Shown: positions 35,361-45,626, counted from the stretch's first letter. The stretch: 64,000 bases of DNA from Klebsiella michiganensis (GCA_000963575.1 CP011077.1:3472001-3536000), one strand, 5' to 3'. Numbers and translations are program-made. Notes: generated by a model from the sequence alone, not told the origin.

Positions 35361-36599
35361 TTAGTTGCCAAACAGCGTCCCGAAAATTAACCACAGGTTG
35401 AGCGTCACCACCACCGCCACTATCGCCCAGCCGACCAGCTTCACCCAGCGCACGTTAACCAGGTCACCCATCAGCTTTTTGTCGCTGGTAAACACCAGCA
35501 GCGGCACCAGCGCCAGGGCAATGCCGAAGCTCAGCAGAACCTGACTCATGACCAGAATGCGCGTTGGGTCGAGCCCCATCATGATCACCACGAAAGACGG
35601 CGCCATGGTAATAGCCCGACGTACCCACAGCGGGATGTAGAACCGCACAAACCCCTGCATGACCACCTGCCCGGCAAGCGTCCCGACCACCGTGGATGAC
35701 AAACCGGCCGCCACAAGGCTAAGTCCGAAAATCGTAGCAGCGGCATGGCTCAGCAGCGGTTCCAGCGTTTTATAGGCATCTTCCAGCTCGGCAACGCCGG
35801 TATGCCCGGTGAAGTGAAACGCCGCTGCGGCAGTTGCCATCATCGCCAGGTTGACGAAGCCGGCAATCGTCATCGCTATCGCCACGTCCCATTTAGTGGC
35901 GGAATAGCGCTCAGCCCGGTTGCCCGCGTGCAGGTGCTGAGTCAGGGAAGAGTGCAGATAAATCACATGCGGCATGATAGTCGCCCCCAGAACGCCGGCG
36001 GCAAGATAGACCGCCTCAGAGGTCGGCAGACTTGGGATAAGCATCCCTTTGCCCAGCGCCGCAACCTTCGGCTGGGAGAAAACCAGCTCAACGATGTAGG
36101 CCGCGGCCACAAACAGCAGCAGCCCGCCAATGACTTTTTCCAGCGGCTTTTGCCCGCGACTTTGCAGCATCAAAATCAGGAAAGTGGCTATCCCGGTCAG
36201 TACCGCCCCCTGTAACAAAGAGACGCCCAGAATCAGCTTAAAGCCAATAGCCGCCCCGATAAACTCCGCGAGATCCGTCGCCATGGCGATGATTTCTGCC
36301 TGAACCCAGTAAATCCACACCAGAGGACGAGGGTAATGATCGCGAATTTGCTCCGCGAGGTTCTTGCCGGTGGCGATCCCCAGTTTGGCCGAGAGTACCT
36401 GAATCAGCGCCGCCATCAGGTTTGCCCATACCACCACCCACAGCAGTTGATAGCCATAGCTCGCCCCGGCCTGGATATTGGTGGCGAAGTTACCGGGATC
36501 GATGTAGCCGATAGCGGCGATAAACGCCGGCCCCATCAACGCCAATCGCAGCTTGCGCGCGGTGCGTCCGGTATTGCTGTCAATGCGACTGCTTGTCAT
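35361..36599 (-). CDS. mntH: MntH, proton-coupled Mn(II)/Fe(II) importer (Nramp)
   Basis: This 412-residue Nramp transporter has eleven hydrophobic segments. The metal site is visible as DPGN in [11 protein letters not shown] (about residues 32-42) and MPHVIYLHS (about 210). Expression control is visible upstream: an MntR-type palindrome and a Fur box, as in E. coli. It is convergent with ypeC. Confidence 0.96.
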   Translation of the reverse strand: MTSSRIDSNTGRTARKLRLALMGPAFIAAIGYIDPGNFATNIQAGASYGYQLLWVVVWANLMAALIQVLSAKLGIATGKNLAEQIRDHYPRPLVWIYWVQAEIIAMATDLAEFIGAAIGFKLILGVSLLQGAVLTGIATFLILMLQSRGQKPLEKVIGGLLLFVAAAYIVELVFSQPKVAALGKGMLIPSLPTSEAVYLAAGVLGATIMPHVIYLHSSLTQHLHAGNRAERYSATKWDVAIAMTIAGFVNLAMMATAAAAFHFTGHTGVAELEDAYKTLEPLLSHAAATIFGLSLVAAGLSSTVVGTLAGQVVMQGFVRFYIPLWVRRAITMAPSFVVIMMGLDPTRILVMSQVLLSFGIALALVPLLVFTSDKKLMGDLVNVRWVKLVGWAIVAVVVTLNLWLIFGTLFGN

Positions 36600-36612
36600 C
36601 TTCTGCCTCTGA

Positions 36613-36633
36613 GATATAGCCTTTGCTATGTTT
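36613..36633 (-). promoter_or_regulatory. MntR box of mntH
   Basis: The palindromic core ATAGC-CTTT-GCTAT with ATA/TGTTT flanks is nearly identical to the E. coli MntR site, 14 bp upstream of the start. Confidence 0.75.
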
Positions 36634-36646
36634 CATGCTATCAAAG

Positions 36647-36661
36647 TGAGAATGGTTATCA
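36647..36661 (-). promoter_or_regulatory. Fur box of mntH
   Basis: TGAGAATGGTTATCA matches the 7-1-7 Fur consensus TGATAATNATTATCA at all but two positions. Confidence 0.65.
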
Positions 36662-36962
36662 AGTTCATTTAGTGCGGGGAAATTGATTTCTCTGATAGCC
36701 GAAAACGATATGCAGGAGGCGTGAGATGGTGAATCTGGATGCCGGTTAACGGATTAACATTTGGCCAACGTGTAAACTGACGACAAGCCATCTTAACGTA
36801 ACTTTTAGCTTCTTTACTTAACATAGCAGAAATGTATAGTGGATCACTATTTTTGCGTTCCGTCACAGGTCATCACTATAGTGTGGAATTGATCTCGTTT
36901 TCTTATTGCTTGTTACATAGAATGTGCAACGAAATTAAACCTGCCTCATATTTGGAGCAAAT
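36662..36962. other. nupC promoter region
   Basis: About 300 bp without a gene before nupC. In E. coli nupC is under CRP and CytR. A half-matched CRP-like TTTGCGTTCCGTCACA lies near 36852, but no full site is convincing. Confidence 0.35.
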
Positions 36963-38150
36963 ATGTCCCGCGTTTTGCACTTTGTTTTAGCGCTTGCTGT
37001 GGTCGCGCTGCTGGCTTTGCTGGTTAGCCCTAACCGCAAGCAAATTCGTATTCGCTTTGTCATTCAACTGTTAGTGATCGAAGTGTTACTGGCCTGGTTC
37101 TTCCTGACCTCCGACGTCGGCCTGGGCTTCGTAAAAGGTTTCTCCGAGATGTTCGAGAAACTGCTCGGCTTCGCTAACGAAGGGACAAACTTTGTCTTCG
37201 GCAAAATGAACGACGAAGGCCTGGCTTTCTTCTTCCTGAAGGTGCTGTGCCCTATCGTCTTTATTTCTGCGCTGATCGGTATTCTGCAGCACATTCGTAT
37301 TCTGCCGATTGTTATCCGCGCCATCGGTACCGTGCTTTCTAAAGTCAACGGTATGGGTAAGCTGGAATCCTTTAACGCCGTAAGCTCGCTGATTCTGGGA
37401 CAGTCAGAAAACTTCATCGCCTATAAGGATATTCTCGGCAAGATGTCGCGCAACCGCATGTACACCATGGCGGCAACCGCTATGTCTACCGTGTCCATGT
37501 CAATTGTGGGTGCGTACATGACCATGCTGCAGCCAAAATACGTGGTTGCCGCGCTGGTGCTGAACATGTTCAGTACCTTTATCGTGCTGTCGCTGATTAA
37601 CCCGTACCGCGTGGATGAGAAAGAAGAAAACCTGCAGATGTCTAACCTGCACGAAGGTCAAAGCTTCTTCGAAATGCTCGGCGAGTACATTCTGGCAGGT
37701 TTCAAGGTGGCGATTATCGTTGCCGCGATGCTGATTGGCTTCATCGCTCTGATTTCTGGCCTGAACGCGCTGTTCGCAGCCGTGCTGGGTATCTCCTTCC
37801 AGGGTATTCTGGGCTACATTTTCTACCCGGTAGCCTGGGTAATGGGCGTGCCATCAGGCGAAGCGCTGCAGGTCGGCAGTATCATGGCAACCAAACTGGT
37901 TTCCAACGAATTCGTTGCCATGATGGATCTGCAGAAGATTGCCAGCACCCTGTCTCCACGCGCCGAAGGCATCCTGTCCGTGTTCCTGGTTTCCTTCGCT
38001 AACTTCTCTTCTATCGGTATTATCGCCGGGGCAATTAAAGGCCTGAACGAAGAGCAAGGCAACGTGGTTTCCCGCTTCGGCCTGAAGCTGGTTTACGGCT
38101 CTACGCTGGTGAGTATCCTGTCGGCATCGATAGCCGCGCTGGTTATCTGA
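36963..38150 (+). CDS. nupC: NupC, proton-linked nucleoside transporter
   Basis: This 395-residue concentrative nucleoside transporter is nearly identical to E. coli NupC (400 residues). The nucleoside-binding motifs [13 protein letters not shown] (about 140) and [10 protein letters not shown] (about 315) are present. A five-residue gap near residue 262 ([11 protein letters not shown]) accounts for the shorter length and lies in a loop. Confidence 0.96.
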   Translation: MSRVLHFVLALAVVALLALLVSPNRKQIRIRFVIQLLVIEVLLAWFFLTSDVGLGFVKGFSEMFEKLLGFANEGTNFVFGKMNDEGLAFFFLKVLCPIVFISALIGILQHIRILPIVIRAIGTVLSKVNGMGKLESFNAVSSLILGQSENFIAYKDILGKMSRNRMYTMAATAMSTVSMSIVGAYMTMLQPKYVVAALVLNMFSTFIVLSLINPYRVDEKEENLQMSNLHEGQSFFEMLGEYILAGFKVAIIVAAMLIGFIALISGLNALFAAVLGISFQGILGYIFYPVAWVMGVPSGEALQVGSIMATKLVSNEFVAMMDLQKIASTLSPRAEGILSVFLVSFANFSSIGIIAGAIKGLNEEQGNVVSRFGLKLVYGSTLVSILSASIAALVI

Positions 38151-38162
38151 TTATTGCCTATC

Positions 38163-38193
38163 AAAAAGCCGGTGCGGGTCACCGGCTTTTTTT
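38163..38193. terminator. Terminator between nupC and the diguanylate cyclase gene
   Basis: AAAAAGCCGGTG and CACCGGCTTTTTTT flank a 5-base loop. It overlaps the stop codon of the convergent gene. Confidence 0.85.
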
Positions 38194-39835
38194 ATGCCTG
38201 CGATTCAGCCTCATCGCCCCAGCACACTCTGTTGCGCCCCTGCTGTTTCGCCATGTACAGACGAATATCCGCCTGGCTCTGAATGTGTTCCAGGCTCCCC
38301 TCAGGAGCTTCTTCATGGGAAGCGACACCCAGCGAGGCCGTCACCAATAGCGAAGAGCTGTCCTCCAGCTTAAGAGGTGTGTTCACCAGCATCTTGCGAA
38401 CCCGCTGCGCCACGGCAATCGCCGCATGCAGATCGGTGTTAGGCAGGTAAATACAAAACTCTTCGCCGCCGATACGCCCGACGATATCCTGGGTGCGGAT
38501 CGCCTGCTGGATGCAGCGCGTGGCATGGATAAGCACCCGGTCGCCGACCTGATGCCCAAAGCGGTCATTCACTTTTTTGAAATGGTCGAGATCCAGCTGA
38601 ATCAGGGAGTAATCCACATATTGCGGGCTGATGCGACCGGTTGTCTCAAAGAAACCACGCCGATTTAATACGCCGGTCAGGTCATCGTGCAGCGCGTGCC
38701 GGTGCATTTCCTGCTGTAAATGGCCCATGTTGCGAATCAGCCGACAAATCATCCGGTGTGAGCCAAGCAGAATAAGAATGACGGTCAACCACATCACCAC
38801 CAGCAGAACGCTAAACCGCCCAAAATCCTCGTGCAGCCCCTGCCGGATAGTCTGGATGCTGACAAGAATTGCCCCGGTCCCTGTGACACGCCCGAAAGTG
38901 GCATAGGCGTAGCCAAAGCGTAAAGTGCCCCGGGATTCATCGGTCAGCTTTTCAAGAATCGCCTGTCGCTGCGGCTCGCTGAGGCGATAGCCATTTTGCG
39001 AGCCAACGGGGCTGGTCAGCGGGTTCATCTGTTCATCAAAAAGCAGATAAGCGCTTTGCGTGTCGTCCGGCAAGGCGCTGGAGAGATACAGTCGAAGCGT
39101 TTCGGTCGTGACCGCGATACCAAACAGCCCAATCCATCGATCGTCAAAATCCACCGGAAGGGAGCCATTAATCAGCGTTTTGCCGGTATCGGCAATATTT
39201 TGCCGCGTCCAGAATGGCTCACGCCGCGGGTTTAACAGCGGCGAGCCGAGAACAAACGACCCCTGCATTGCCAGCGGGTTAGCGCTGTCGATAAGCAGTT
39301 TATTCACATCAGGAGAGAGAGACGCAATAAATGCGCCGGATCGCGACATGTAGTAAATGCTGGACGAAAGACGGTTGCTCCCGCCAGCCAGCGGAAAGAG
39401 ATCCTGAATATCACGCAGAGCCTGATATTCCCGCTGCGTGATTTTTTCCCTCTCTTCTTTTGGCTTGTTTTTGAAAGGCTGAACGCTATCGGGGATCGGC
39501 AGGCTTTGTATATGCAGCGGCGACAGCATCTCTTTATTGCTGGCCCGGGAAGCCAGCTGCGATAGCGGAGTGAACTGCGGTTCATTCAGCGTTTCAATGA
39601 ACATCCGCCGCAGATAACGCAGGTTGTCCATCTGATATTGAGATTTACTTTCAAGTCTGGCGATAACGCTTTCGAGGTGGCTGAGCTGGCTGGTGCGATA
39701 ACCGTGGTTGAACAGCTCGCCCTGCTGCCAGAAAAGAAAAGTGATCAGCAGAAAGAGCGACAGAAAACACACATGGGTAATGCGCAGTGTTTTTACCATC
39801 GGCAAACGGACATGGCTAATCAACGACGTGCTCAC
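38192..39835 (-). CDS. Membrane-bound diguanylate cyclase (GGDEF)
   Basis: This 547-residue protein has a transmembrane helix at about 18-38, a large periplasmic sensor region (about 40-345), a second helix (about 346-368) and a C-terminal GGDEF domain whose active site reads GGEEF with intact flanks (RIGGEEFCIYLP, about 458-469). It should make cyclic di-GMP. The layout (CHASE-like sensor between two helices, GGDEF) is similar to E. coli DgcQ. The start is GTG 39835 with AAGGA seven bases upstream. It follows the phosphodiesterase gene by 32 bp on the same strand, so the two opposing enzymes are co-transcribed. E. coli has no such gene at this place. Confidence 0.88.
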   Translation of the reverse strand: MSTSLISHVRLPMVKTLRITHVCFLSLFLLITFLFWQQGELFNHGYRTSQLSHLESVIARLESKSQYQMDNLRYLRRMFIETLNEPQFTPLSQLASRASNKEMLSPLHIQSLPIPDSVQPFKNKPKEEREKITQREYQALRDIQDLFPLAGGSNRLSSSIYYMSRSGAFIASLSPDVNKLLIDSANPLAMQGSFVLGSPLLNPRREPFWTRQNIADTGKTLINGSLPVDFDDRWIGLFGIAVTTETLRLYLSSALPDDTQSAYLLFDEQMNPLTSPVGSQNGYRLSEPQRQAILEKLTDESRGTLRFGYAYATFGRVTGTGAILVSIQTIRQGLHEDFGRFSVLLVVMWLTVILILLGSHRMICRLIRNMGHLQQEMHRHALHDDLTGVLNRRGFFETTGRISPQYVDYSLIQLDLDHFKKVNDRFGHQVGDRVLIHATRCIQQAIRTQDIVGRIGGEEFCIYLPNTDLHAAIAVAQRVRKMLVNTPLKLEDSSSLLVTASLGVASHEEAPEGSLEHIQSQADIRLYMAKQQGRNRVCWGDEAESQA

Positions 39836-39867
39836 GGTGATTCCTTTTTATGGTGCCAGGGAGAGCG

Positions 39868-42051
39868 TCAGTGCTTCAACTGCTGCAGAGGCTCGGGTTT
39901 CCCCACCAGATACCCCTGCAGGAACTGGACGCCAAGCTGCAGCAGGACGTCGCGCTGCTCTTCCGTTTCAACATACTCTGCGACGACGCTAAGCGACCTG
40001 GCCGCGGCCAGTTTGCAAATGGACTTCACTATCAGTTTGTCCATCACATCGCTGGTGATGTCGCGAACAAAGCAGCCATCTATTTTAATGATATCCGCCT
40101 GCAGGTTCTTCAGGCGTTCATAGTTAGCGTAGCCTGTTCCAAAATCATCGATAGCGATCTTAAAACCTTTCTCACGCAGCAGCGCGATATTTTGGTTAGA
40201 TGTCTCCGAGTTTGAAAACGCCTGCTCTTCGGTGACTTCAATCACTACCGCACTGGTCGGCACCTTGTAAGCCTCAAACAGGTCGACAATCTGCTGGGCA
40301 ATCTCTTTTTGCATTAGCGTTAGCGGCATCAAGTTGACCGAAAAACGCGTCTGCAGCATGTCGCCCGGGTGATTTGCAAGCCAGGCCAGCAACATCTTCA
40401 TCACCATCATGTCAAAACGGGTGCTGAGGTTAAATTCGGCGACAATCGGAATAAATTTATCCGGAGTGATGTTCTGGCCGTCAATCAACAGTCGGCTGAG
40501 AATTTCGTGATAGCCTTTCCCCTCGCGGTTGACAATCGGCTGCGCGAAGAGCTGGAAGGCTTCTTCATCGATGGCTCGCTTAATCTTTTGTAGCAGCAAT
40601 ACCCGCTCGGTTGTCTGCCCGGAGACAGCCTGCAGTCTTGAATCAAGCCCCAGCACGCGCTGGGTGTCGCTGGCTTTTTCTGCCAGATAACTTAATTGCC
40701 CCAACATACGCTGCAGTTCTTTCGGGGAATCAACGATCCCCCAGGAAGCCCCGTATTCAATTTCAAGGGAAGTATTGTGCCAGGGGATTTTTTTATTGTT
40801 CAGTTGCTCAACAAAATAGGTCAGACGGGCTTCTGTTTCCTCTTCTTGCAAAAACAAAAGCAGCTCACTGCCCGGCAGCTGAAATATCTTCTCCCCTTCC
40901 AGCAGCCAGGGTTGTAATTCTCTGGCAATGGTTTTCTTGCAGTAAATACGCATCATCATGCCGTAATGTCGGCTAAGGAACTCAAAGTTCGCCATTCGCA
41001 GGCAGCAAAGTGCGCCGGTTGGATAGGTGAGGATATGTTCCTCCAGCGCGCGTAAATTAGGTAATTTTGTTAAGGGATCGGTCTGTGCTTGCAGGTGATA
41101 AACGCGCTTCATCCATTCATTTTTATGATAGGAAATAGCCATATACAAAAGGCATACGGTAAAGGAGATAAAGACTGACAGAATAAAGGACAGCGCATAT
41201 TGCGTATTTACGCCCTGCAAAAAACTGGTGTTGTAAGTTAATAACACCCACGCCGAAATACCCCACAGCAGCGACACCAGCCTTGCGTCAAGGCGACGTA
41301 TCCCGAGGGTAAACAGCACAAAGATAACCGGGACCAGATAGCCGGAAATCAGCTCACTTTGCCACGGCGAGCACATCAGTACCAGGTACAGTGCCCAGGC
41401 AACCAGCCAGCATGGTGTATAAAATCGGTGCTTATCCTGCCTGTAGTGCCGCACGCAGCGCCGCCAGAATCCGGCTGCAAAATGTGGGTTCAGCACCATA
41501 CGTAGAGGGTAATAGAAAAGCGGCGTGAAGATAAGCGAGGCCACGACAAGATTCAGCACATCGACAATCATATAGATTACCGAACCGCCGCCAAAGAAGG
41601 GCGCCAGCTCAGGCGGATACGCAATGGCTTTACCCATGAGGTACATCAGCAGCTTAATGGTGAACGGCGCAGCAAAACCAAGCCAGAAAATACGCTGCCC
41701 CATCCCTTTATTGGGTAGCCCGAAACGCCAGCGTCGCCCCACGTAGTAGCGGGTAATTAAACCGGCAAGCAGTAAAGGAAATAGCAGACAGAAAATAAAA
41801 GCAACCAGCGGCCCAAGCGATAAATCCAGCAGCCAACTGTAAATAATCAACGACCCTAGCGTTAACGGAAAAACAGCATGTCGCCCATAAATAATAATCA
41901 TTGCCATTATAAAACTTAACGGCAGATAGGCGAGATAGGTTTTATGTCCATCCACGAGGGTTGTGGGTGAAATATAACGAGAAAATGGAATAAGGAGCAA
42001 ACACAACGCCAGGGAAATCGCTATTTTTCTTATCGTCTTGTAAATAATCAT
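39868..42051 (-). CDS. pdeA: YfeA (PdeA)-type cyclic di-GMP phosphodiesterase
   Basis: This 727-residue protein has an N-terminal MASE1-like membrane region of eight or so helices (about 1-300), a degenerate GGDEF domain (about 320-460, no GGDEF signature) and a complete EAL domain whose signature reads EILSRL (about 490-495), followed by the DDFGTGYANYERLKNL loop. Length and layout match E. coli YfeA, and the gene lies at the same place beside the alaXW tRNAs. The start at 42051 is chosen for length agreement; an in-frame start 45 codons earlier lies in non-conserved sequence. Confidence 0.87.
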   Translation of the reverse strand: MIIYKTIRKIAISLALCLLLIPFSRYISPTTLVDGHKTYLAYLPLSFIMAMIIIYGRHAVFPLTLGSLIIYSWLLDLSLGPLVAFIFCLLFPLLLAGLITRYYVGRRWRFGLPNKGMGQRIFWLGFAAPFTIKLLMYLMGKAIAYPPELAPFFGGGSVIYMIVDVLNLVVASLIFTPLFYYPLRMVLNPHFAAGFWRRCVRHYRQDKHRFYTPCWLVAWALYLVLMCSPWQSELISGYLVPVIFVLFTLGIRRLDARLVSLLWGISAWVLLTYNTSFLQGVNTQYALSFILSVFISFTVCLLYMAISYHKNEWMKRVYHLQAQTDPLTKLPNLRALEEHILTYPTGALCCLRMANFEFLSRHYGMMMRIYCKKTIARELQPWLLEGEKIFQLPGSELLLFLQEEETEARLTYFVEQLNNKKIPWHNTSLEIEYGASWGIVDSPKELQRMLGQLSYLAEKASDTQRVLGLDSRLQAVSGQTTERVLLLQKIKRAIDEEAFQLFAQPIVNREGKGYHEILSRLLIDGQNITPDKFIPIVAEFNLSTRFDMMVMKMLLAWLANHPGDMLQTRFSVNLMPLTLMQKEIAQQIVDLFEAYKVPTSAVVIEVTEEQAFSNSETSNQNIALLREKGFKIAIDDFGTGYANYERLKNLQADIIKIDGCFVRDITSDVMDKLIVKSICKLAAARSLSVVAEYVETEEQRDVLLQLGVQFLQGYLVGKPEPLQQLKH

Positions 42052-42254
42052 AGGCCCTGGTGTTAACTTTATGTAGTTGTTGAAACAGTGTTTTTCGCTG
42101 GTTAGGGTACGTTTATTTATTGAGCGAATCAAGTTTAAGGCATGTGTAAAAAGCAATCTTACCGTACTGCAGAAATAATAGAACAAGCCGACATAAGTAG
42201 AGCGTTTTTTACCGAGGGGAAGTTAAAAGCAAGAATTTTTTAGCCTGAAAAGCA

Positions 42255-42280
42255 AAAACCCCCGCCGAAGCGAGGGTTTT
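42255..42280 (-). terminator. Terminator of the tRNA-Ala operon
   Basis: On the - strand CCCTCGC-TTCG-GCGGGGG is followed by TTTTT, 7 bp past the second tRNA. Confidence 0.8.
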
Positions 42281-42286
42281 AAATTT

Positions 42287-42362
<76 letters not shown>

Positions 42363-42407
42363 ACTGACAGGTGCTGATTTTACGGTACCAATCTGCTGGT
42401 GAAGATT

Positions 42408-42483
<76 letters not shown>

Positions 42484-42517
42484 AAACCGTAAAGACCTTG
42501 TCGTGTTGACGGGCGGC

Positions 42518-42546
42518 ATAATATGAAACCCCACATAGCGTGTCAA
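42518..42546 (-). promoter_or_regulatory. Promoter of the tRNA-Ala pair
   Basis: TTGACA, 17 bases, TATTAT on the - strand, followed by the GC-rich discriminator GCCGCCC typical of stringently controlled stable RNA promoters. Confidence 0.8.
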
Positions 42547-42713
42547 CGGCAATTTGTTCTTCCGCGATCAATCGCCTAAAAAGCCATCGCCTCAGGCAAT
42601 TCCAGGTTGCATATCATCCCGATGTGGTTAATTCTGTCACAGTTTCACGTTAGTCAGTTCAATAAAATGAACCACTAATAAAGCCGTTTCGGCCGCAATG
42701 AAAAGGAATCACT

Positions 42714-43070
42714 GTGCTCAAGGAAAGAATGACACCTGAAGAACTGGCCGTTATCACCGGCTACAGCCGCCAGACCATCAATAAGTGGGTTCGTAAAGAA
42801 AATTGGGAGACCTCACCTAAGCCCGGCGTTCAGGGCGGCAAGGCGCGGCTGATCCATATCGATGAGCAGGTCAGGGAGTTTATCAACAGCACCCGGCGAG
42901 TGACGGATAATACCCCCCGCTATGGCACAACGGACGCCTCACTGGAAAATCTGCTGATTAACTCAGTCCAGCAAATGTCCGACAGCGAGCAGAAAAAGAT
43001 GTCTGCCATGCTGCTGCGAGACGGAATTGCCGGTTTACTTACGCGCCTGGGTATCCGCGATAACGAGTAA
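42714..43070 (+). CDS. yfeC: YfeC, DNA-binding-like protein (DUF1323)
   Basis: This is a 118-residue protein with an N-terminal helix-turn-helix of the MerR/excisionase kind (MTPEELAVITGYSRQTINKWV, about residues 6-26), then GVQGGKARLIHI. It is close to E. coli YfeC, of unknown function. It starts at GTG 42714 with AAGGA upstream. yfeD, a paralogue, follows by 47 bp. The pair share the first 60 residues and the ending LLxRLGI. Confidence 0.85.
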   Translation: MLKERMTPEELAVITGYSRQTINKWVRKENWETSPKPGVQGGKARLIHIDEQVREFINSTRRVTDNTPRYGTTDASLENLLINSVQQMSDSEQKKMSAMLLRDGIAGLLTRLGIRDNE

Positions 43071-43117
43071 TTGCCCGGCGATTTCCTGTCGACGCCAGGG
43101 AAAATAAAGGATTGCAG

Positions 43118-43474
43118 ATGTTCAAGGAAAAAATGACCGCCGACGAACTGGCGGAAATGACGGGTTACACTCGCCAGACGATCAACAAATGGGTACTGAA
43201 GCATAACTGGGAAACCTCTGATAAACGTGGCGTCCCGGGCGGTAAAGCAAGATTTATTTATATCTCAGAGCAGGTGAAAACGTTTATCTACAACACCCGC
43301 AAAATGAGTGAGAGAGCGGCATCGTATAGCGTCCTGCGAACGCCGCTGGAACAGCTGATGCTGAACGCCCTGCGTACTTTATCCAAAGAAGAACAGAAAA
43401 AAATGACCGCGATTCTTGAGCGTGAAGGAAGCGAAGGTCTGCTAAAACGCCTCGGCATCCAAAAGGATGAATAA
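43118..43474 (+). CDS. yfeD: YfeD, paralogue of YfeC (DUF1323)
   Basis: This 118-residue protein has the same N-terminal helix-turn-helix (ADELAEMTGYTRQTINKWV) and GVPGGKARF segment as YfeC. Its sequence is nearer to the yfeC neighbour than E. coli YfeD is to YfeC, so the pair may have undergone gene conversion or a more recent duplication. ATG 43118 is chosen over a TTG two codons earlier. Function unknown. Confidence 0.8.
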   Translation: MFKEKMTADELAEMTGYTRQTINKWVLKHNWETSDKRGVPGGKARFIYISEQVKTFIYNTRKMSERAASYSVLRTPLEQLMLNALRTLSKEEQKKMTAILEREGSEGLLKRLGIQKDE

Positions 43475-43476
43475 AT

Positions 43477-43508
43477 AAAAAAGCCGGTGACTCAGCCCCG
43501 GCTTTTTG
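43477..43508. terminator. Bidirectional terminator between yfeD and gltX
   Basis: AAAAAAGCCGG and CCGGCTTTTT form a stem with T-runs on both strands, between convergent genes. Confidence 0.88.
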
Positions 43509-43521
43509 CTTTCTGCGACGC

Positions 43522-44937
43522 TTACTGCTGAGCTTCACGCTCGCTGATAAAATCGAGGGCTTTGTTGATGCGGGCCACGGAACGCTGTTTACCAATCGCA
43601 TGCACGGTCACATCAAGGCCAGGAGACTGGCCAGCGCCGGTCACGGCGACACGCAGCGGCATCCCAACTTTCCCCATCCCGACTTCCAGCTCATCGGCTG
43701 TGGCCTGAATAGCGTGGTGAACGTTTTCTGCGTTCCAGTCGCTCAGCGCGGCCAGTTTGTCACGCACCACTTCCAGCGGCTGACGCGCAACCGGGCGCAG
43801 GTGCTTCTTCGCAGCATCGGCGTCAAACTCGCTGAAGTCTTCGTAGAAGTAGCGGCAGGTCTGCGCCATCTCTTTCAGGGTTTTACAGCGCTCGCCCAGT
43901 AGTTTCACCAGCTCTGAAAGCTGCGGACCGTTGCGCGTATCAATGTTTTCCTGCTCGATATGCCATTGCAGGTGCGTTGCCACGTACTCTGGCTCCAGCG
44001 TATTGATGTAATGGTGGTTCAGCCACTGCAGTTTTTCAGTATTGAAAGCGCTGGCTGACTTGCTTACCGCGTTCAGGCTGAACATCTCAATCATCTCTTC
44101 ACGAGAGAAGATCTCCTGGTCACCGTGGGACCAGCCCAGACGCACCAGATAGTTAAGCAGCGCTTCCGGCAGGTAGCCGTCGTCGCGGTACTGCATCACG
44201 CTAACCGCCCCGTGGCGCTTAGACAGTTTTTTACCGTCGTCGCCGTTGATCATCGAAACGTGAGCATAAAGAGGAACCGGCGCGTTCAAAGCCTTCAGGA
44301 TATTGATCTGGCGCGGCGTGTTGTTGATATGGTCTTCACCACGGATAACGTGGGTGATCTCCATATCCCAGTCGTCCACCACCACACAGAAGTTATAGGT
44401 TGGAGAACCGTCGGTACGGCGAATGATCAGATCGTCCAGCTCCTGGTTGCTGAATTCGATCGGGCCACGAATCTGGTCATCAAAGATGACGGAACCTTCC
44501 TGTGGGTTGGCAAAACGCACAACGCACGGTTCGTCATCGGCATGGTGCTCGTGGCTGTGGCGGCAACGGCCGTCATAACGAGGCTTCTCGTTATTGGCCA
44601 TCTGCTCTTCACGCAATGCCTCAAGGCGCTCTTTAGAGCAATAGCACTTATACGCCGTGCCCGCGGCCAGCATTTCGTCGATAGCCTGGTTGTAACGATC
44701 AAAACGCTTGGTCTGATAGTACGGGCCCTCATCCCACTGCAGGCTCAGCCAGTTCATCCCGTCCATAATCGCTTCGATGGCTTCCGGGGTTGAACGCTCG
44801 AGGTCGGTGTCTTCTATACGCAGCACAAACTCGCCTTTGTTATGACGAGCAAAAAGCCAGGAGTAGAGAGCAGTACGGGCACCGCCAACGTGCAGATAGC
44901 CTGTTGGGCTTGGCGCAAAGCGAGTTTTGATTTTCAT
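43522..44937 (-). CDS. gltX: Glutamyl-tRNA synthetase
   Basis: This is a 471-residue class I synthetase, equal in length to E. coli GltX. The HIGH-type motif reads YLHVGG (about residues 14-19), the KMSKS-type motif KLSKRHG (about 237-243), and the zinc-site cysteines CYCSKE...C lie near 98-140. It charges tRNA-Glu, which also feeds haem synthesis. It is divergent from the tRNA-Val/Lys operon, as in E. coli. Confidence 0.98.
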   Translation of the reverse strand: MKIKTRFAPSPTGYLHVGGARTALYSWLFARHNKGEFVLRIEDTDLERSTPEAIEAIMDGMNWLSLQWDEGPYYQTKRFDRYNQAIDEMLAAGTAYKCYCSKERLEALREEQMANNEKPRYDGRCRHSHEHHADDEPCVVRFANPQEGSVIFDDQIRGPIEFSNQELDDLIIRRTDGSPTYNFCVVVDDWDMEITHVIRGEDHINNTPRQINILKALNAPVPLYAHVSMINGDDGKKLSKRHGAVSVMQYRDDGYLPEALLNYLVRLGWSHGDQEIFSREEMIEMFSLNAVSKSASAFNTEKLQWLNHHYINTLEPEYVATHLQWHIEQENIDTRNGPQLSELVKLLGERCKTLKEMAQTCRYFYEDFSEFDADAAKKHLRPVARQPLEVVRDKLAALSDWNAENVHHAIQATADELEVGMGKVGMPLRVAVTGAGQSPGLDVTVHAIGKQRSVARINKALDFISEREAQQ

Positions 44938-45151
44938 TAAACGGCCTTAGTTACACATATTTGCCGGCAAAGCGGCAATTGCCAGGGAAAATTAACAGGC
45001 AACATTCTATCACTGTGCGCTAATTCCTCAATGTTGATGCCTGTAGATAGCCGGAAAGTAGAGAATTTGATGATAAATCAAACGCCAATGCCTGTTTCTT
45101 GATCGCATCGTTTAATTTTAAGACGAACGAATAAAAACTTTAGAAAATGCG

Positions 45152-45179
45152 TTGACTCATTTTCAACTGTCCCTATAAT
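45152..45179 (+). promoter_or_regulatory. Promoter of the tRNA-Val/Lys operon
   Basis: TTGACT, 16 bases, TATAAT, then GCGACTCC, a GC-rich discriminator of stringent type, 17 bp before the first tRNA. Confidence 0.85.
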
Positions 45180-45196
45180 GCGACTCCACAAACCGG

Positions 45197-45272
45197 GGGT
45201 GATTAGCTCAGTTGGTAGAGCATCTCCTTTACACGGAGGGGGTCGGCGGTTCGAGCCCGTCATCACCCACCA
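45197..45272 (+). tRNA. valU: tRNA-Val (anticodon TAC)
   Basis: A 76-nt cloverleaf, GGGTGATTAGCTCAG to CACCCACCA, anticodon TAC in CTTTACACG. Confidence 0.97.
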
Positions 45273-45316
45273 CTCTTTAAGAGTGACCTGGAATGTAAAG
45301 TAAGAGATTTAGAGAT

Positions 45317-45392
45317 GGGTGATTAGCTCAGTTGGTAGAGCATCTCCTTTACACGGAGGGGGTCGGCGGTTCGAGCCCGTCATCACCCACCA
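45317..45392 (+). tRNA. valX: tRNA-Val (anticodon TAC)
   Basis: An identical copy of the preceding tRNA-Val, 44 bp further on. Confidence 0.97.
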
Positions 45393-45425
45393 TCTCCTCT
45401 TACAGAATTAGCAGTACCGAAGTTT

Positions 45426-45501
45426 GGGTGATTAGCTCAGTTGGTAGAGCACCTCCTTTACACGGAGGGGGTCGGCGGTTCGAGCCCGTCATCACCCACC
45501 A
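45426..45501 (+). tRNA. valY: tRNA-Val (anticodon TAC)
   Basis: Third copy, with one change in the anticodon stem (CACCTCC for CATCTCC). Confidence 0.97.
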
Positions 45502-45503
45502 TC

Positions 45504-45579
45504 GGGTCGTTAGCTCAGTTGGTAGAGCAGTTGACTTTTAATCAATTGGTCGCAGGTTCGAATCCTGCACGACCCACCA
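45504..45579 (+). tRNA. lysV: tRNA-Lys (anticodon TTT)
   Basis: A 76-nt cloverleaf, GGGTCGTTAGCTCAG to CGACCCACCA, anticodon TTT in GACTTTTAATC. It lies 2 bp after the last tRNA-Val. Its 3' end is copied twice downstream. Confidence 0.97.
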
Positions 45580-45626
45580 ATGTAGAAAGGCGCCCTAAAG
45601 GCGCCTTTTTGCTATCTGCGATTCGG
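45562..45626 (+). repeat. tRNA-Lys 3' end plus terminator, copy 1 (native)
   Basis: The 65 bp from the T-arm (ATCCTGCAC) of the true tRNA through CCACCA, the GGCGCC-CTAAA-GGCGCC-TTTTT terminator and CTATCTGCGATTCGG. It recurs at 45790 and 45947. Confidence 0.9.
45587..45611 (+). terminator. Terminator of the tRNA-Val/Lys operon
   Basis: AAAGGCGCC, CTAAA, GGCGCCTTTTT. Two further identical terminators follow in the repeats (about 45815 and 45972). Confidence 0.9.

Noticed and set aside
35007..35390. 127-codon Thr/Ala-rich frame overlapping ypeC
   Set aside because: Shadow of ypeC, which has a signal peptide, ribosome site and clear E. coli orthologue.
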